A DNA stretch of 16,397 bases, taken from positions 1-16,397 of the forward strand of contig JAMFRY010000065.1 of the NCBI GenBank assembly GCA_026225015.1. Direction: 5' to 3'. The notes beneath the pieces were generated by a model. The model was not told where the DNA came from, searched no databases, and worked only from the letters and a program-made list of their open reading frames with translations. Position 1 is the first letter of the stretch. Each line of letters starts with the position of its first letter. Below, in pieces: positions 1-6,276 of this stretch. Origin of the DNA: Alphaproteobacteria bacterium (lineage in GTDB: Bacteria > Pseudomonadota > Alphaproteobacteria > Acetobacterales > Acetobacteraceae). A program made the translations under genes and the position numbers.

Positions 1-2
1 CA

Positions 3-50
3 TCGGGAGATGCGCCGGCGGAGCAACAGACCGAAACGCAGGACGAGTGA
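3..50 (+). CDS. Possible C-terminal tail of an unidentified upstream gene (partial)
   Basis: Reading from base 3, the plus strand gives SGDAPAEQQTETQDE followed by TGA at 48-50. The tail is acidic and rich in Gln, Glu, Ala and Thr, and most of its codons end in G or C like the real genes here, which makes it a credible protein C-terminus. The other two plus frames also stop soon (59-61 and 67-69) and look less protein-like. Fifteen residues are too few to name a family, so the call rests on composition only and could be chance. Confidence 0.28.
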   Translation, partial: SGDAPAEQQTETQDE

Positions 51-63
51 GCGCAGCGTAGCA

Positions 64-120
64 GCGTAGGATGGGCTGAGCGCAAGCGAAGCCCATCGAC
101 TCCTGTCGTTGCAGCGGTCG
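64..120 (+). repeat. REP-like hairpin repeat, copy A (left of mazEF)
   Basis: The segment begins GCGTAGGATGGGC and contains a stem formed by GATGGGCT (70-77) and AGCCCATC (90-97). A roughly 80% identical direct copy lies at 951-1007 on the other side of the toxin-antitoxin pair; the two differ by substitutions and a 2-base indel. A degenerate inverted piece of the same motif appears near 163-193. Short palindromic intergenic repeats of this kind are common in proteobacteria. The spread within this genome cannot be judged from one window. Confidence 0.6.
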
Positions 121-220
121 CCCTTAAAGCCGCGACGTTACGGAATAACGACGAACCCAAACGATAGGTCTCGCTTCGCTACGCCCATCGCTTGCTGAGC
201 TCTGGGGACAGCCTTTCTCC

Positions 221-249
221 TTGACCGCACTCGCATCCTCATGTATCTA
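221..249 (+). promoter_or_regulatory. Candidate sigma-70-type promoter for mazEF
   Basis: TTGACC at 221-226 matches the -35 consensus at five of six positions. Seventeen bases later TATCTA (244-249) is a weak -10 element. Transcription from here would begin near base 256, downstream of an in-frame ATG at 241, and would support translation of the antitoxin from the ATG at 274. The weak -10 keeps confidence low. Confidence 0.35.
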
Positions 250-273
250 CAATGGAGCAACGGAAGCGGAATT

Positions 274-513
274 ATGCCTGCTCAGGTCAAAAAATGGGGG
301 AACAGCGCCTCAGTGCGAATTCCTTCGGCAATTCTCGATATTGTTGACTTGAGCATCGGCCAGGATGTTGATATCCGGGCCAAGGACGGGTGCATTGTCA
401 TCGCGCCGATCCGCAAAGCGGTGACGCTGGAACATCTCCTGGCGCAAATCACGCCAGAGAATCTCCACCGCGAGGCTGATTTTGGCGAACCATCCGGCAA
501 GGAACTACTCTAG
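274..513 (+). CDS. mazE: MazE-family antitoxin (AbrB/SpoVT-type DNA-binding)
   Basis: This 79-residue protein should neutralise the downstream ribonuclease and repress its own operon. Residues 1-47 form a swapped-hairpin AbrB/MazE domain beginning MPAQVKKWGNSASVRIP, the usual opening of MazE. Residues 49-79 are the toxin-binding tail, with DFGEPSGKEL matching the conserved acidic segment that wraps MazF. I chose the ATG at 274 because it places the family N-terminus exactly; the in-frame ATG at 241 adds 11 unrelated residues and lies upstream of the transcription start predicted from the candidate promoter. A weak GCGGA precedes the start. The toxin begins 38 bases downstream, so the two are probably co-transcribed. 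Base composition looks less GC-rich than the surrounding genes, which would fit horizontal acquisition. Confidence 0.88.
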   Translation: MPAQVKKWGNSASVRIPSAILDIVDLSIGQDVDIRAKDGCIVIAPIRKAVTLEHLLAQITPENLHREADFGEPSGKELL

Positions 514-551
514 AAACGCTCCTCTGTGACGTTTGGCAGGCAAGCGCCGGG

Positions 552-935
552 ATGAAACGTGAATCGCCTGCAAAACCAACCGAAGCTGGGTCAAAGCGAC
601 GGAAACCCGAATACGTCCCGGATGCGGGTGATATCATCTGGCTGGAGTTCAACCCGCAAGCCGGGCATGAACAGGCGGGGCACCGGCCAGCGGTGGTGCT
701 GAGTCCTGTTACGTATAACCGGCGTACTGGGTTGCTGCTTTGCTGCCCGACCACCACGCAAATCAAGGATTATCCCTTTGAGGTTCGTCTTGCAGGCGAC
801 CGGCCGAGCGTGGCGCTCGCGGACCAGATCAAAAGCGTTGATTGGCAAGCAAGGCAAGCCAAGCGAAAAGGACGAGCGAGCGCGGCGGAGCTCGATGAGA
901 TCAAACAGAAAGCCATGGCTCTCCTGCGTGGCTGA
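552..935 (+). CDS. mazF: MazF-family endoribonuclease toxin
   Basis: The 127-residue protein is a MazF/PemK-type mRNA interferase that would cleave single-stranded RNA at short sequence motifs. From residue 21 it follows chromosomal MazF closely: YVPDAGDIIWLEFNP, then HRPAVVLSP with the conserved Arg45, then CCPTTTQ with the conserved Thr cluster (67-69), and ALADQIKS with a C-terminal helix. All features needed for an active toxin appear present. The first 20 residues are a Lys/Arg/Pro-rich extension absent from the E. coli protein as I recall it. No alternative ATG, GTG or TTG lies between codons 1 and 21, so the extension appears real. It follows the antitoxin gene as expected for a type II pair. 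Confidence 0.9.
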   Translation: MKRESPAKPTEAGSKRRKPEYVPDAGDIIWLEFNPQAGHEQAGHRPAVVLSPVTYNRRTGLLLCCPTTTQIKDYPFEVRLAGDRPSVALADQIKSVDWQARQAKRKGRASAAELDEIKQKAMALLRG

Positions 936-950
936 ATGCGTCCATCAGTA

Positions 951-1007
951 GCGTAGGATGGGCAGAGCCAGCGAAGCCTATCGATTCCTGCAATTGCGAC
1001 GGACGCA
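951..1007 (+). repeat. REP-like hairpin repeat, copy B (right of mazEF)
   Basis: This segment opens with the same GCGTAGGATGGGC as copy A at 64-76 and stays about 80% identical to it for some 55 bases. Its internal AGCGAAGCCTATCG (970-983) is matched by an inverted partner CGATGGGCTTCGCT (1011-1024), 13 of 14 complementary. It starts 15 bases after the toxin stop codon. With copy A it brackets the toxin-antitoxin pair in direct orientation. Confidence 0.6.
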
Positions 1008-1026
1008 GAACGATGGGCTTCGCTGC

Positions 1027-1198
1027 GAGGCTGGGCAAGAATTCGCTGTGCCGAGCCAGAGGCGCCTCTTGGCGCCGGCCGGAGGGTATGGAGCGGAGCG
1101 GCCTCGCGGGCCGTGAGCACCGGAGCGCAGAAAACAACCTTCGGATGGCCGGCACGGTAGAATTCTTGCCCAGCCTCTGAACTCATCCCATCCTACGC
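1027..1198. repeat. Nested inverted-repeat element between mazF and the amine oxidase gene
   Basis: A perfect 18-bp inverted repeat joins GAGGCTGGGCAAGAATTC (1027-1044) to its complement at 1160-1177. Just inside it GTGCCG (1048-1053) pairs with CGGCAC (1150-1155). Outside it, a 12-bp repeat pairs GCGTAGGATGGG (951-962) with its complement at 1187-1198. The enclosed DNA holds the palindrome AGAGGCGCCTCT and other GC-rich hairpins but no credible coding frame. The gene-free stretch 936-1202 is therefore almost entirely repeat. It resembles a compound REP element or a short non-autonomous mobile element; I see no clear target-site duplication. Confidence 0.6.
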
Positions 1199-1202
1199 AA
1201 CT

Positions 1203-2438
1203 TCACACCCCATGCTCTAACGTCGCGATCACCTCATCCGCGGCGCGCAGGCCGCTTAAATAGGCGCCATGCGCGGTTGAGAAGTCGCTGCCGTGCGTGG
1301 CTTCGCCGGCGAAGAACAGGCGGTTATCGTAAGGGCGTGCAAGTACGGCGCGGGCATCGGCCTGGCCCGGAAGCGCATGGCTATAGGCGCCGTTGATGCT
1401 GGGCGTGTTGGTCCAGTCCGAAGCGATGAGCGGGCGCAGGCAAGTGCGGACCTCGGCGCCGAAGAGATTTACGAGCTGGTCCAGGGCTCGCGCAAAGGCT
1501 GCATCCCGCCCAGCGCGTGCCGCATGGCGCGCGCCGGCGCCGCCCAGAAAACATTCGATAATCGGCCGGCCGAAGGGGCGGATATAGTAGCTGCCGGTGG
1601 CCGGGTTGAACAGATCGCCCAGCACATGCGTCTCCGGCTCGAACGGGCTGGAGCCGGTGATTTCGAAGAACAGCTTTTCGGCATTGCCGAGCGGCAGGCG
1701 GCGCGCGGCTTCCCGCCACGGATCGAGCGCCGCCGGCCAGATGATGGAATCGCCGGCAAGAACATTGGTGGAGAGGGTGACGATCGCCGCGCGCGGGCGC
1801 AGCGTGCCGTTGGCGGTGTGGAGGCTTAACCTTTTCTCCTCGATGCCGATTTTTTCCACCGGAATGCCGAGCCAGATTTCGGTGGTCAACGGCACGTTGG
1901 AGGCAATCAGCGTGCCGTAGCCCGCCGGCACGCGCCAGTTGCAATAGGTGGAGGCCTGGTCATAGGCGGCATAGTCCCGGGCGGAAATACGCTCCAGCTC
2001 ATCGCCGCTGATATAGCCGCTCATAGCCTGCAAAAACGCATTATAGCGGCCATCCGGCTCCAGCGCCTCGGCGGCGATGTCGCTTGCCGGGGGACACTTG
2101 ATGATGCGCTCGCCCCAGCGGTCGAAGGCTGCGCCGGCGGCTTCCCATTCTGCCGCTTCGGCGCCGAGATTTTTATATTGTTCGTCCCAGGCCGGGTGCT
2201 CGCGGACCACCTGCACGCCGCTGCGCTGGGCAAGATCGGTCCAGGGGTTGCGGTCGGCGGAGTGCAGATAGCCGCAGCCGAGATCGAGGTGGCAGCCGGC
2301 GGCCTCTACCGTCCAGGCCCGGCCGCCAAGCCGGGGCAAGGCTTCCACCAGCACCGGCGTAAAGCCGGCGGAGGAAAGCCGCATTGCGGCACCGATGCCG
2401 GCGGCGCCGGCGCCAATGATGACGATTTCAGTTTCCAT
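1203..2438 (-). CDS. FAD-dependent amine oxidase-family flavoprotein
   Basis: The 411-residue protein belongs to the flavin amine oxidase superfamily, which oxidises amines to imines and then aldehydes, or desaturates related substrates. The N-terminus carries the dinucleotide-binding motif VIIGAGAAGIGAAMRL (6-21), followed by the second FAD motif GGRAWT (38-43). Lys255 in LPLGNAEKLFFE sits where these enzymes have the lysine that contacts flavin N5. The C-terminal FAD motif is LFFAGEATH (374-382). There is no signal peptide or membrane anchor, so it is probably cytoplasmic. It is somewhat short for the family. The ATG lies 17 bases after the cupin stop codon on the same strand, so the two probably form one transcript. 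Substrate cannot be read from sequence; the cupin and aldehyde dehydrogenase neighbours suggest aldehyde-linked chemistry. Confidence 0.85.
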   Translation of the reverse strand: METEIVIIGAGAAGIGAAMRLSSAGFTPVLVEALPRLGGRAWTVEAAGCHLDLGCGYLHSADRNPWTDLAQRSGVQVVREHPAWDEQYKNLGAEAAEWEAAGAAFDRWGERIIKCPPASDIAAEALEPDGRYNAFLQAMSGYISGDELERISARDYAAYDQASTYCNWRVPAGYGTLIASNVPLTTEIWLGIPVEKIGIEEKRLSLHTANGTLRPRAAIVTLSTNVLAGDSIIWPAALDPWREAARRLPLGNAEKLFFEITGSSPFEPETHVLGDLFNPATGSYYIRPFGRPIIECFLGGAGARHAARAGRDAAFARALDQLVNLFGAEVRTCLRPLIASDWTNTPSINGAYSHALPGQADARAVLARPYDNRLFFAGEATHGSDFSTAHGAYLSGLRAADEVIATLEHGV

Positions 2439-2455
2439 ACGCAGTTGCGATCCGA

Positions 2456-2857
2456 TCAGGGCGCCCAGTTATATTCCTCGTCGGTCACCTGCTCCAGCCA
2501 GTCAACATTCTTGCCGTCCAACTTTTCGGCGATCGCGATATGGGTCATCGCGCAATGCGGCGCGGCGCCGTGCCAGTGCTTCTCGCCGGGCGGAAACCAG
2601 ATGATGTCGCCGGGGCGGATTTCCTCGATGGGTCCGCCTTTGCGCTGCACCCGGCCGAGGCCGGAGGTGACGAGCAACGTCTGGCCGAGCGGATGGGTAT
2701 GCCAGGCGGTGCGCGCGCCGGGCTCGAAGGTGACGGTGGCGCCGCTGATGCGGGCATCGCCGCTGCCGCTGAACGGCGCATCGAGCCGGACGATGCCGGT
2801 GAAATAGGCTTCCGGCCCCTTGACCGAAGGCTGCGAGCCGCTGCGTTTGATTTCCAT
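2456..2857 (-). CDS. Small cupin resembling Mn-dependent bacterial hydroxynitrile lyase
   Basis: This 133-residue single-domain cupin looks, from memory, very close to the hydroxynitrile lyases of Granulicella and Acidobacterium (GtHNL, AtHNL). Those split cyanohydrins into an aldehyde and HCN. The metal ligands fall at the same positions: His53 and His55 in TAWHTHPLGQ, Gln59, and His94 in PGEKHWHG. His106 in MTHIAI is also kept, as are Ala40 and Val42 of the pocket, whereas position 110 is Ala and I recall Gln in GtHNL. I chose the ATG at 2857 because MEIKRSGSQ matches the family start and AGGAG lies just upstream; an in-frame start at 2911 adds 18 unrelated residues. It heads a two-gene unit with the amine oxidase. 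A general cupin isomerase or a protein of unknown role remains possible. Confidence 0.82.
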   Translation of the reverse strand: MEIKRSGSQPSVKGPEAYFTGIVRLDAPFSGSGDARISGATVTFEPGARTAWHTHPLGQTLLVTSGLGRVQRKGGPIEEIRPGDIIWFPPGEKHWHGAAPHCAMTHIAIAEKLDGKNVDWLEQVTDEEYNWAP

Positions 2858-3102
2858 GGTTCTCTGCTCCTGCGCTGCCTGCAAACCGATAAATGGGGGT
2901 GCAGCCTGCATAGAAAAGAGGTTGAATTTTGCAAGCCGCCATTGTCGCGGCGCTAGAATGCGGCGGCCGGCGCGCTATTGTTTCAGGTGGGTAGATGTTG
3001 CAGGCTGTCAGGCCCGAGCCGAAGCAGGCGGACGGGATGGTTCAACGCAAAGCGCGCTTATGCCGCGCTGGGAAGTTGGCCGCGAGCGTTTAGGGAGTTG
3101 TC
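2858..3102. promoter_or_regulatory. Divergent intergenic region, cupin operon / aldehyde dehydrogenase
   Basis: This 245-bp gap must hold promoters for both directions. On the plus strand TTGCAA (2929-2934) and TAGAAT (2954-2959) resemble -35 and -10 elements, but the 19-bp spacer is long. A 10-bp palindrome AAGCGCGCTT lies at 3050-3059, close to the dehydrogenase start, and might be a regulator site. AGGGAG precedes the ATG at 3103. I see no credible gene in it. Confidence 0.35.
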
Positions 3103-4518
3103 ATGCGCGAATATCTGAAATTCTATATCGACGGCAAATGGGTCGCCCCCATTGAGCCGAAAACCGCCAATGTGATCAATCCGGCGACCGAGGAAATCTC
3201 CGGGCGGATTTCCCTGGGCAGCGTGGCCGACGTTAATCTGGCGGTCGCCGCCGCGCGCGCCGCTTTCTCCTCTTGGTCGGAAACCAGCCGGGAGACGCGG
3301 CTGGAATATCTGCGCGCCATCAAGGCGGAGTACAATCGCAGGCAGAGCGAAATCGGCGATGCGGTGCGCGAGGAAATCGGCGCGCCGGCTTCGCTGGCCA
3401 GCGGGTTCCACACCTTTCTGGGCGCCGGGCATCTGCAAACCGTCATCGAGGTTTTGCAGGAATTCAAGTTCGAGGAGCAGCGCGGCGCCACCCGAATTGT
3501 GAAAGAACCGATCGGCGTTTGCGGGCTGATCACGCCCTGGAACTGGCCGCTGAACCAGGTGGCCGTGAAAGTATTTCCGGCGATCGCCACCGGCTGCACT
3601 TTGGTGCTGAAGCCGCCCCAGCTTGCGCCCTATTCCGCGCAGATCCTGGCCGAGATCATCGCGTCCTCCGGCCTTCCCGCCGGCGTGTTCAATATGCTCC
3701 AAGGCAGTGGCGCCGTGATCGGCAATGCGCTCTCCACCCATCCGGATGTGGATATGATTTCCTTCACCGGCTCCGAACAGGTCGGCGTGGAAATAGCGAA
3801 GGCGGCGGCGCCGACCGTCAAGCGCGTCTGCCAGGAACTCGGCGGCAAGAGCGCCTTCATCATCCTGGACGATGCCAGCCTGTCCGACAATGTCGCCAGC
3901 GCGACTTCCGGCATGATGGTCAATTCCGGCCAGACCTGCAGCGCCGGATCGCGCCTGCTGGTGCCCAAAGCACGGCTGGATGACGCCGCCCGGGCGGCGC
4001 GCGAGGCTGCCGAGGCGGTGACGGTGGGGGATCCGAATGGCAATTTCGCCATGGGTCCGGTGGTCTCCAAGGGGCAGTACAATATTATCCAAGAATATAT
4101 CCAAAAGGGCCTGGATGAAGGCGCGCAGCTCATCGCCGGGGGCCTGGGGCCGCCGGAAGGGCTGGAGAAAGGTTTTTATGTGAAGCCCACCGTGTTTGCC
4201 GGCACCAACGACATGGTGATCGCCCGCGAGGAGATTTTTGGGCCGGTGCTGGTGATGATCGGCTACGGCGATGCCGATGAAGCCGTGGCGATTGCAAATG
4301 ATTCCAATTTCGGTCTGGCCGGCTATGTCAGCGGGGTGGATGCGGAAACCTGTCGTTCAGTGGCGCGCCGCCTGCGTGCCGGCTGGATCGGCATTAATGG
4401 CGGGTTCGATTTCCATGCGGCGTTTGGCGGCTATAAGCGCAGCGGCAATGGGCGCGAATGGGGCGAATTCGGCTTCCATGAATATCTCGAGATCAAATCG
4501 CTGCTCAACTACGCCTGA
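3103..4518 (+). CDS. NAD(P)-dependent aldehyde dehydrogenase
   Basis: This 471-residue enzyme oxidises an aldehyde to the carboxylic acid with NAD+ or NADP+. It has the full set of family signatures: PWNWP with the oxyanion Asn147, the cofactor-binding Lys170 in LVLKPPQ, the GxGxxIG-type turn at 201-207, FTGSEQVG (221-228), the general base Glu245 in QELGGKS, and the nucleophile Cys279 in NSGQTCSAGSR. The late motif EEIFGPVLV is also present. No signal peptide is visible, so it is cytoplasmic. AGGGAG lies just before the ATG. It is divergent from the cupin and flavoprotein genes. An aldehyde released by either would be a natural substrate, but sequence alone does not give specificity. Confidence 0.93.
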   Translation: MREYLKFYIDGKWVAPIEPKTANVINPATEEISGRISLGSVADVNLAVAAARAAFSSWSETSRETRLEYLRAIKAEYNRRQSEIGDAVREEIGAPASLASGFHTFLGAGHLQTVIEVLQEFKFEEQRGATRIVKEPIGVCGLITPWNWPLNQVAVKVFPAIATGCTLVLKPPQLAPYSAQILAEIIASSGLPAGVFNMLQGSGAVIGNALSTHPDVDMISFTGSEQVGVEIAKAAAPTVKRVCQELGGKSAFIILDDASLSDNVASATSGMMVNSGQTCSAGSRLLVPKARLDDAARAAREAAEAVTVGDPNGNFAMGPVVSKGQYNIIQEYIQKGLDEGAQLIAGGLGPPEGLEKGFYVKPTVFAGTNDMVIAREEIFGPVLVMIGYGDADEAVAIANDSNFGLAGYVSGVDAETCRSVARRLRAGWIGINGGFDFHAAFGGYKRSGNGREWGEFGFHEYLEIKSLLNYA

Positions 4519-4528
4519 TCCATCGGCG

Positions 4529-5386
4529 TTATCCCTGCCGCTGCTCCAGGCGAAACGCAGCGGCAGGATACACGCCCAGGATTTTAGTTTCCTGGGAGAA
4601 GAAATTCAGCTCCTCAAAGGCCAGGCGCAGCGCCTTATCCTCCGGATGGCCGTCGACTTCGGCGAGGAACTGGGTGGCGGTGAAGCGGCCATCGACCATA
4701 TAGCTCTCCAGCTTGGTCATATTCACGCCGTTGGTCGCAAAGCCGCCTAGGGCCTTGTACAGGGCGGCCGGCACGTTGCGGACGCGGAAGACGAAGGTGG
4801 TCATCAGATTGGGCGCCTCGCGCGGCTGCAAGCGCGGGGTTTTGGCCATAATGTAGAAACGCGTGGTGTTATGGGCGGCGTCTTCCACATTGCGGCGCAG
4901 GATTTTCAAGCCGTGCAGCTCAGCCGCCAGCGAGGAGGCAATGGCGGCGTCCTGCGGATTGTTCAGCCGGGCGATGATTTCCGCGGCGCCCGCGGTATCG
5001 CCTTCCACAACTGGAACGGCGCCCAGTTCGCGGATGAGGCTCCGAACCTGGCCCAGCGCCACTTCATGCGAATGGACGCGTTTGATCGTTTGCAGAGAGG
5101 CTTGCGCGGTGCCGAGCAGGCAATGTTCGACGCGCAGAAAGAATTCCCCGATGATGGAAAGCCCGCTTTCAGGGAGCAGGGCGTGCATGTCCGGCACGCG
5201 GCCCGCAAGCGAGTTTTCGATAGCCAGCATGGCGAGCGCGGCGGTGCCCTCCCGCGCCGCCTCGATCGCGGCCTCGAACGTATCGCAAGGCAGCGTGGTC
5301 AGGCTAGGATAGGCAGTGCGGCAAGCAAGGTCTGAATAGGCGCCGACCTGGCCCTGAAAGGCGATTTTTTGCACCTCGGCGGTCAT
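4529..5386 (-). CDS. pheA: Prephenate dehydratase with C-terminal ACT domain
   Basis: This 285-residue cytoplasmic enzyme converts prephenate to phenylpyruvate in phenylalanine synthesis. Residues 8-180 form the two-lobed catalytic domain: FQGQVGAYSD near the start, AIENSLAG (55-62), VHSHEVALGQ (104-113), and HNTTRFYIM (172-180) containing the Thr-Arg-Phe active-site motif. Residues 196-277 are an ACT domain that normally senses phenylalanine, with NVPAALYKAL and GVNMTKLES. There is no chorismate mutase domain, so it is monofunctional. I chose the ATG at 5386 because it begins the family N-terminus, has GAGG upstream, and overlaps the kdsB stop as ATGA. A longer in-frame reading to 5602 would lie inside kdsB. 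Confidence 0.94.
   Translation of the reverse strand: MTAEVQKIAFQGQVGAYSDLACRTAYPSLTTLPCDTFEAAIEAAREGTAALAMLAIENSLAGRVPDMHALLPESGLSIIGEFFLRVEHCLLGTAQASLQTIKRVHSHEVALGQVRSLIRELGAVPVVEGDTAGAAEIIARLNNPQDAAIASSLAAELHGLKILRRNVEDAAHNTTRFYIMAKTPRLQPREAPNLMTTFVFRVRNVPAALYKALGGFATNGVNMTKLESYMVDGRFTATQFLAEVDGHPEDKALRLAFEELNFFSQETKILGVYPAAAFRLEQRQG
4531..4570. terminator. Hairpin at convergent gene ends (possible bidirectional terminator)
   Basis: CCTGCCGCTGC (4534-4544) pairs perfectly with GCAGCGGCAGG (4557-4567), and TATC/GATA extends the stem past a one-base bulge; the loop is 12 bases. It lies 15 bases after the aldehyde dehydrogenase stop and within the last codons of pheA, whose TAA is at 4531-4529. 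Neither side has a T-run, so intrinsic termination would be weak. It may instead protect transcript ends. Confidence 0.4.
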
Positions 5387-6120
5387 GTTTGGGTCCTCAA
5401 ATTCTGGCGCGCATGTTCGAGATCGGCAGATGTGTCCACGCCAAAGGGTGCGAAGGCAACCTTGGCGGCGCCGATCGCAAAACCGGCTTCCAGAGCCCGC
5501 AATTGCTCGAGCTTCTCGCGCACTTCCAGCGGCGATTCCGGCAAGGCCACGAATCGCGCCAAAGCCGCCCGGCGATAGGCGTAGACCCCGATATGGTGCC
5601 AAAGCGGCCCATCTCCTGACGGGATGATGTTCCGGGAAAAATACAGCGCCGGGGCGACTGTTTCATTCTCTCTGAACGCACAAGCGCATTTGACAACCGA
5701 GGGCGATGCCGCCTCCTCCGCCGAGCTGATCGGGGCCACCAGGGTGGCGATATCGAATCTCGGCTCCGCCAGCGGCTTCAGGACATTGCTAAGAAAATCT
5801 GGCGGAATGCCGGGCAGATCGCCTTGCAGGTTGATGATGACATCGTGCCGGCCATCCGGGTCGAGGATTTGCAGGGCGGCGTAAATCCTGTCCGAGCCGG
5901 AGGGCAGTGCCGGATCGGTGAGGATGGCGCGGCCGCCGGCTTGGGTGACCACCTGTGCAATCTCCGCCTCGGCGCAGGCGACGGCCACCGGCCCCAAACC
6001 GGCTTCACGGGCGCGATTCAATACGTGCACGATCATCGGCAGCCCGGCGATATCGGCCAGCGGCTTGTCGGGCAGGCGGGTGGAGGCCAGGCGGGCCGGG
6101 ATGAGAATAAGCGGGTTCAC
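5383..6120 (-). CDS. kdsB: 3-deoxy-manno-octulosonate cytidylyltransferase (CMP-KDO synthetase)
   Basis: This 245-residue enzyme activates KDO with CTP to give CMP-KDO for the inner core of lipopolysaccharide, so the host has a lipid A-KDO outer membrane. Visible motifs are the nucleotide-binding PARLASTRLPDKPL (8-21), SGSDRIY (74-80), NLQGDLP (97-103), YFSRNIIP (160-167), HIGVYAYR (176-183) and GVDT (227-230). NLQGDLP replaces the usual NVQGDEP, a mild variation. The start is a GTG at 6120 with only a weak ribosome site; the next Met falls inside the fold. The stop overlaps the pheA start by four bases (ATGA), so the two are probably translationally coupled. Confidence 0.94.
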   Translation of the reverse strand: MNPLILIPARLASTRLPDKPLADIAGLPMIVHVLNRAREAGLGPVAVACAEAEIAQVVTQAGGRAILTDPALPSGSDRIYAALQILDPDGRHDVIINLQGDLPGIPPDFLSNVLKPLAEPRFDIATLVAPISSAEEAASPSVVKCACAFRENETVAPALYFSRNIIPSGDGPLWHHIGVYAYRRAALARFVALPESPLEVREKLEQLRALEAGFAIGAAKVAFAPFGVDTSADLEHARQNLRTQT

Positions 6121-6218
6121 GCCGGGTGTGTTAAGCAGATTCCGCTTGTTTGACCAAGCTGTGGGGTCGGATCGCCGCGGTCAGGGCGCTGCGTTGGATC
6201 GACTAAGAATTTCCGCCT

Positions 6219-6248
6219 AGTATAGCACGAAGCGGCATCCGCGGCTAA
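6219..6248 (-). promoter_or_regulatory. Candidate promoter for kdsB-pheA in the kdsB/proS divergent gap
   Basis: Read on the minus strand, TTAGCC (6248-6243) and TATACT (6224-6219) are separated by 18 bases. TATACT matches the -10 consensus at five of six positions; the -35 is weaker. It would give a leader of about 90 bases. On the plus strand the same region offers TTGGAT (6194-6199) and TAGTAT (6218-6223), 18 bases apart, as a weak proS promoter. The whole gap is 6121-6276 and I see no gene in it. Confidence 0.35.
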
Positions 6249-6276
6249 GCAGCTTGCGTCGTCTTGAAGGTGTCCG

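Noticed and set aside
770..1186. Minus-strand frames across the repeat region after mazF
   Set aside because: They run through inverted repeats and the toxin gene and have no protein-like conservation I can recognise.
3058..4104. Long open frame on the minus strand, opposite the aldehyde dehydrogenase gene
   Set aside because: It is rich in Arg, His, Gln and Gly with no recognisable domain, and it lies opposite a fully convincing enzyme. High-GC genes often leave the opposite strand open.
5387..5602. N-terminal extension of pheA
   Set aside because: It would lie entirely within kdsB and does not resemble prephenate dehydratase; the ATG at 5386 has a ribosome site and an ATGA overlap.
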